Assembly: GCA_910575505.1 (NCBI GenBank)
Contig: CAJTFK010000004.1
Coordinates: 166,854 to 230,853, forward strand
Reading direction: 5' to 3'
Length of the DNA stretch: 64,000 bases
Source of the DNA: Oscillospiraceae bacterium
GTDB lineage: Bacteria > Bacillota > Clostridia > Oscillospirales > Oscillospiraceae
A program made the position numbers and the translations under genes. Under the pieces are notes generated by a model. The model ran no database searches and was not told the DNA's origin. It worked only from the letters and a program-made list of their open reading frames with translations. This document shows, in pieces, positions 60,801 to 64,000 of the stretch; the stretch's first letter is position 1, and each line of letters opens with the position of its first letter.

Positions 60801-63800
60801 CCCCGCTGACGGGTACAGCATCATCAATGCCTCTGAAACAGTCTATATCTCCGATAATGGGACGCAGAGTGTCATTACCGTCCGTTTTGACAATGCCCCG
60901 GACGGCCAGCTTTTAATCCGAAAGGTATGCTCCGTCAATCCCTCTGTAACCTTACAGAACGCCGAGTTCAAAGTCATGTATGCAGATGGCACTCTGATTG
61001 GGGATTCCAACGGCATTTTCAGAACGGATGAAAACGGGGAAATCCGCATTACCGGGCTGAAACCGGGCAAGAGCGTGATTGTCACCGAAACCCGCGCCCC
61101 TGCCGGATTCATCATTGACACGCAGAGCCAGACCATCCAAATCCAGGCAGGCCGCACCGCCACCCTCACCTTTAAGAACCAGCCCCGCGGTTCCCTGATT
61201 ATCCAGAAGCGGGACAGCATCACCGGCCAGCCGCTCCCCGGCGCGGAGTTCCGCGTCACCACGGCGGCAGGCTGCGAGGTTGGTCTGGACGGCGTGATTG
61301 GCACGTCCACCTTGACCCAAAATGGTCTGTTTACCACCGACAGCAGCGGAGAAATCCGTATCAGTAATCTGGCCCCCGGTGCTTATGTGCTGACCGAAAC
61401 CAAGGCCCCGACAGGGTATGTTATGGATGCCCCCAGCACGAATGTGGTGATCGGGGCCAACGGGGACACGCAGACGGTCATCATCACCAACACCCCCAAG
61501 GCCACCCTGACCATCACCAAGCGGGATGCTGTGACCCGCAAGCCCCTGGCGAACGCTGAGTTTATTGTCCGGGACAGTGAAGGTCACGCGGTCGGTCCCA
61601 CCAATGGCATTTACAAAACCGGGACAGACGGAACCGTGATCGTCTCCGGCCTGGAACCCGGCAGCACGATCATGGTGTCTGAAACCAAGGCCCCTACCGG
61701 CTATATTCTGGACGAGACGCCCAAAAGCATTGTGGTGAAGTCCGGCATTTCCAACAGCCTGATTTTTGACAATGAGCCTGGAACCACCCTTATTATCCGA
61801 AAGTTCATTGAGGGGACGGAAAATGAGCCACTGTCCGGCGTAGCGTTCAAAGTAGTGGACGGCAGCGGGGCCGCAGTCGGCCCGGACGATGGAACCTACT
61901 ACACCGACAAGGCTGGCGAGATTGTGCTGGACGGCATCGAACCCGGAACCACGGTGATTGCCAGAGAGATCAAGACCGTGGAGGGCTTCGTGCTGGATGG
62001 GACGCCCCAGGATATTCTTATCAAGGGCGGGAGCGTGCAGCAGTTGACCTTTTGGAACAAGCGGGCCGGTTCTCTTGTTATCCAGAAAAAGGACAGCGTG
62101 ACCGGCACTCTCATCTCCGGCGCTCAGTTCCAGTTGACGTATGCCTCCGGCGGCTATGTGGACAACGGGCATCTGTCCTCCAACGGCCTCTATACCACCG
62201 ATGCCAACGGGGAAATCCGCATCTCCGGCGTGACAGGCACGATTGTAGCGAAAGAGGTCAAGGCCGCTCCCGGCTATGTGATCGACCAGTCCACGCAGAC
62301 GCAGACCGTCACCGTCAACCCGGACGATACACAGACCCTCACCTTCCTCAATGAGCCTCTTTGCAGCTTGACCCTGACCAAGCTGGATTCTGTGAGCGGA
62401 AAGCCCGTTCCTGGAACTGAATTTACAGTGAAGGACGGTAACGGCACTGTGCTGGGCCGCTACACCACAGGGAAGGACGGCACGGTGACGGTATCCGGCC
62501 TCGTTCCGGGCAGCACCATAGTGGTCAGTGAGAGCAAGGTCCCCAGCGGGTACGTTTTGGACACAACTCCCAAAACCATCATTGTGAAGAATGGAACCAA
62601 CAGCCTGACCAGCGGCGTGGACGGCAGCGGAACCAACGCCGGGAACAATGACGGAACCAGCGGCGGCAACGATCTGACCTTTGAGAATGACCCCAAAATG
62701 ACCCTCACGATTCACAAATACATTGAGGGGACACAGAATGAGCCACTGGCGGGTGTTGCGTTCAAAATCACGGACAGCACCGGCGCGGCGGTTGGCCCTG
62801 GCGACGGCGTATTTTACACCAACGCTGCGGGTGAGATCGTAATTGAGGGGCTGGAACCCGGCACTTCCATCACCGCCCGCGAGATCAAGACGGTGGAGGG
62901 CTTCGTACTGGACGGTACGCCCAAGACGGTGAAGATCACCGCAGGCCCCCAGGCCCCCGAACTGACCTTCTGGAACCAGCGGGCGGGTGAGCTGGTGATC
63001 CGAAAGCTGGATTCCGTCACCAAGCAGCCGCTGGCAGGCGTGGAATTTGAACTGACCTACGCTGGCGGCGGCTATGTGGACAACGCCAACGGCCATCTGT
63101 CCAGCAACGGCCTCTATACCACCGACGCAAACGGCGAAATCCGCATTTCCGGCGTGACCGGCACCATCGTGGCCAGGGAGACCAAGACGATTCCCGGCTA
63201 CACCATTGACGAGGCCACCCGGACGCAGACCGTCACCGTCAACCCGGCAGACACGCAGACCCTCACCTTTTACAATTCGCCCCAGCAGACATTGACCATC
63301 CAGAAGTATGTGGACGGCACTACCGACCCCATCCAGGGCGTGACCTTCCTTGTCACCGATTCCAGCGGTCAGTATGTGGGGCCGAATAACGGCGAGTATG
63401 TGACCGATAAAAATGGACGCATTGTTATCACCGACCTGACCCCCGGCGTCACCATCACCGCCAGGGAGACCAAAACCGCCAGCGGCTATGTGCTGGACAC
63501 CACGCCGCAGTCCATCCTCATCAAACAGGGAGCGGCCCAGACCCTGACCTTCTTCAACAAGGCCGAGGGCGGGCTGGAGCTTATTAAGGTCTCCGAGAGC
63601 GATACCACCCGGCGCATCCCCGGCACTACTTTTGAGATCAGGAAAATGGATGGCGCTCTGGTGGACACCGTTACCACCGACAGCGCGGGCCGCGTCCATG
63701 TGGCGCTGGATGCCGGGGACTACTATGCCGTGGAGATTGAGGCAGCGCAGGGCTTCAAGCTGGACGATACGCCCCACTATTTCACCATCACAGACGGTAA

Positions 63801-63915
63801 AACTACCACGCTGACGGTAAAAAATAAGCCCTTCTCCGGGATATTGATTCACAAAACCGACAGTGTGACCGGCAAGGGCATCTACGGCGTCAGCTTCGCG
63901 CGCTTTGTTCCTTGA
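57898..63915 (+). CDS. giant thioester/SpaA (Cna-B) adhesin, truncated
   Basis: 2005 residues. Signal peptide (MRKKTYSALTRMTALLLVLVCMLGLLPSTALA), then a TQXA thioester domain with Cys 76 (GFCAEKGKG) and Gln 144 (SWTQAIVW) that can bond covalently to host amines. Then 18 complete SpaA/Cna-B-like modules of about 70-100 residues, each opening like LTIxKxDxxTxxPLxGxxF, many with Lys and Asn/Asp for isopeptide cross-links. The nineteenth begins GILIHKTDSVTGKGIYGVSF, then abruptly ARFVP and stop. No sorting signal is present, so the natural C-terminus is missing. AAAGGAGAACTTTTT precedes the ATG. Confidence 0.9.
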   Translation: MRKKTYSALTRMTALLLVLVCMLGLLPSTALAANPSTIKMDDCAYSGTKYDSPALGECYMHQMHFNYDGKSIMGFCAEKGKGMGWSLKGHTWGNPQPISDPTVKTMMAYFYAHSTGVFTDQAKALGVDDVWNSDYTWTMNSWTQAIVWRYKAGLLSDPVTACAEELLCVYNNLEHTNYSSIDDKMDGKSFRDRAQYILDLGAQGVWGECEVYEYAYTGPGSSYHPSNDVQAVMVGKLDITHEEYTLTVKKVDSTNPNKGLSGARFLVASENGAYSKEVVTGADGTATLYPLVAGTYAVTELEAPAGYEIDNAGPQYVVLPSNGSTTVTVTFTDTPEITGEGSIRKVDADDPTKGLAGAVIKITGVDNDFTGTYVTGTGGYLTDVPWKDMPLGSYTAEEITPPEGYSLSPDVSKTKQTFVWDGKTDVALVFENDAKVKIRLIKKDDSDNPLPGAVFNIIKDGQIIGTEATKADGSITVTDVTEGMYAFVEVSAPAPYSCLTEPVFAHVDQATINGGGTVTVTAADKKLPSLSILKRDAQTKEVIPGTVFEIKGIHYGYHNDVTTGPDGRAVLSNIPVDSYEVVEKSVPDPYVVGEEPMQTIYLGPGENRELIFDNLKQPVLKISKVEQRTNTPIPGTVFTVEGIDSDYRHDVTTEADGFATLRVAPGSYRVTEKSVPDPYCLPENEADRTQTISLNGGDEKTLIFKNSKKPLLTISKVDAISGDPVPGTVLTVEGINSDYRHDVTTGADGTVSLRVDPGTYRITEKSVPAPYYLPDKDADRVQTISLNPGDEKTVVFKNHKAPELTIFKEDSVAGAPIEGAKFHVTYTSNGEAADAPASVDFGYLFSDANGEIKLHEQGKRLYPGEYTITEVAPAPGFQMKEPTTQKVILHGGESKTVTFQNEPLNGIVVEKYDSVTHEALPGCTFQLRYLGGTSGTGGTVIGQKVTGKNGTAIWTGLQSGTYIVEEVDPADGYSIINASETVYISDNGTQSVITVRFDNAPDGQLLIRKVCSVNPSVTLQNAEFKVMYADGTLIGDSNGIFRTDENGEIRITGLKPGKSVIVTETRAPAGFIIDTQSQTIQIQAGRTATLTFKNQPRGSLIIQKRDSITGQPLPGAEFRVTTAAGCEVGLDGVIGTSTLTQNGLFTTDSSGEIRISNLAPGAYVLTETKAPTGYVMDAPSTNVVIGANGDTQTVIITNTPKATLTITKRDAVTRKPLANAEFIVRDSEGHAVGPTNGIYKTGTDGTVIVSGLEPGSTIMVSETKAPTGYILDETPKSIVVKSGISNSLIFDNEPGTTLIIRKFIEGTENEPLSGVAFKVVDGSGAAVGPDDGTYYTDKAGEIVLDGIEPGTTVIAREIKTVEGFVLDGTPQDILIKGGSVQQLTFWNKRAGSLVIQKKDSVTGTLISGAQFQLTYASGGYVDNGHLSSNGLYTTDANGEIRISGVTGTIVAKEVKAAPGYVIDQSTQTQTVTVNPDDTQTLTFLNEPLCSLTLTKLDSVSGKPVPGTEFTVKDGNGTVLGRYTTGKDGTVTVSGLVPGSTIVVSESKVPSGYVLDTTPKTIIVKNGTNSLTSGVDGSGTNAGNNDGTSGGNDLTFENDPKMTLTIHKYIEGTQNEPLAGVAFKITDSTGAAVGPGDGVFYTNAAGEIVIEGLEPGTSITAREIKTVEGFVLDGTPKTVKITAGPQAPELTFWNQRAGELVIRKLDSVTKQPLAGVEFELTYAGGGYVDNANGHLSSNGLYTTDANGEIRISGVTGTIVARETKTIPGYTIDEATRTQTVTVNPADTQTLTFYNSPQQTLTIQKYVDGTTDPIQGVTFLVTDSSGQYVGPNNGEYVTDKNGRIVITDLTPGVTITARETKTASGYVLDTTPQSILIKQGAAQTLTFFNKAEGGLELIKVSESDTTRRIPGTTFEIRKMDGALVDTVTTDSAGRVHVALDAGDYYAVEIEAAQGFKLDDTPHYFTITDGKTTTLTVKNKPFSGILIHKTDSVTGKGIYGVSFARFVP

Positions 63916-64000
63916 CAATCTGCGTAGAAATACGCAATAAAACAAGGCAGATTTCGCAAGAAATCTGAACTCTATGCTTGATTCGGCAGGGGCAGAACCT
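63898..64000 (+). other. hairpin-rich sequence interrupting the adhesin gene
   Basis: Directly after the last family-like codon (TTC at 63895-63897) the sequence changes. It holds CCTTG..CAAGG (63910-63947) enclosing GCGTA-GAAA-TACGC (63922-63935), then an 8-bp stem CAGATTTC-GCAA-GAAATCTG (63948-63967) with a GNRA loop. It runs out of the window. Such stacked tetraloop helices suit a catalytic intron or another structured mobile RNA. Confidence 0.45.

Noticed and set aside
57841..63945. Two very long minus-strand frames (935 and 997 codons) opposite the adhesin
   Set aside because: Reflect the codon periodicity of repeated SpaA modules on the plus strand; no initiation signals or recognisable domains.

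Overview
The window looks like a chromosomal segment of a GC-rich, spore-forming gut Clostridium of the Oscillospirales type (Flavonifractor/Lawsonibacter/Oscillibacter-like). This is inferred from a sporulation sigma factor K gene, SLH-domain surface protein, TAXI-type TRAP transporter, T-box and lysine riboswitches, and a selenium/molybdenum-hydroxylase maturation operon. No rRNA or tRNA gene was seen, so the species is not fixed.

Left part (1-14.9 kb): the tail of an FprA-type flavodiiron protein; a secreted SLH protein; a three-gene HlyD/MacB-type export operon whose permease 5' end has been tandemly copied twice (86-bp unit); a TAXI lipoprotein plus fused TRAP permease; a CBS-domain protein; and a T-box-controlled operon of a double zinc-ribbon protein and leuA.

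Middle (14.9-45 kb): the operon yqeC-yqeB-unknown-selD, which fits with XdhC at 33.4 kb for making a selenium-dependent molybdenum hydroxylase; a subtilisin-like lipoprotein; a radical SAM protein; two near-duplicated small XRE regulators; typA; an XpaC-small membrane proteins-TelA cluster; a third small XRE regulator; a TPM-domain protein; MarR-MATE; a Bax-inhibitor-1 homologue; TraX-XdhC; a lysine-riboswitch-controlled NhaC-family transporter with an extra zinc-ribbon; an aminotransferase; small orphan genes; a CatB-like acetyltransferase; a YfcE phosphodiesterase; an ester-cyclase pseudogene; and a GNAT/GIY-YIG/GNAT overlap operon. Most intergenic promoters are good sigma-A matches.

Right part (45.2-64 kb): sigK stops inside its last DNA-recognition helix, and from there foreign-looking DNA begins: an AT-richer PHP/SMC-like ATPase (TrlF type), an AAA/DUF4143 ATPase, then a GC-rich conjugative-element backbone (ParA, ParB, several small element proteins, a PAPS-reductase-like protein, a DUF6017-type replication protein, a DUF4406-like protein) and a surface module (anchored protein, sortase, CAP protein, thioester adhesin with 18 complete SpaA/Cna-B-like repeats). 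The nineteenth repeat is cut off by a hairpin-rich sequence at the window edge. No integrase, relaxase or distal sigK fragment is inside the window. The strongest hypothesis is a skin-like or ICE insertion in sigK that is itself carrying a second insertion in its giant adhesin gene.
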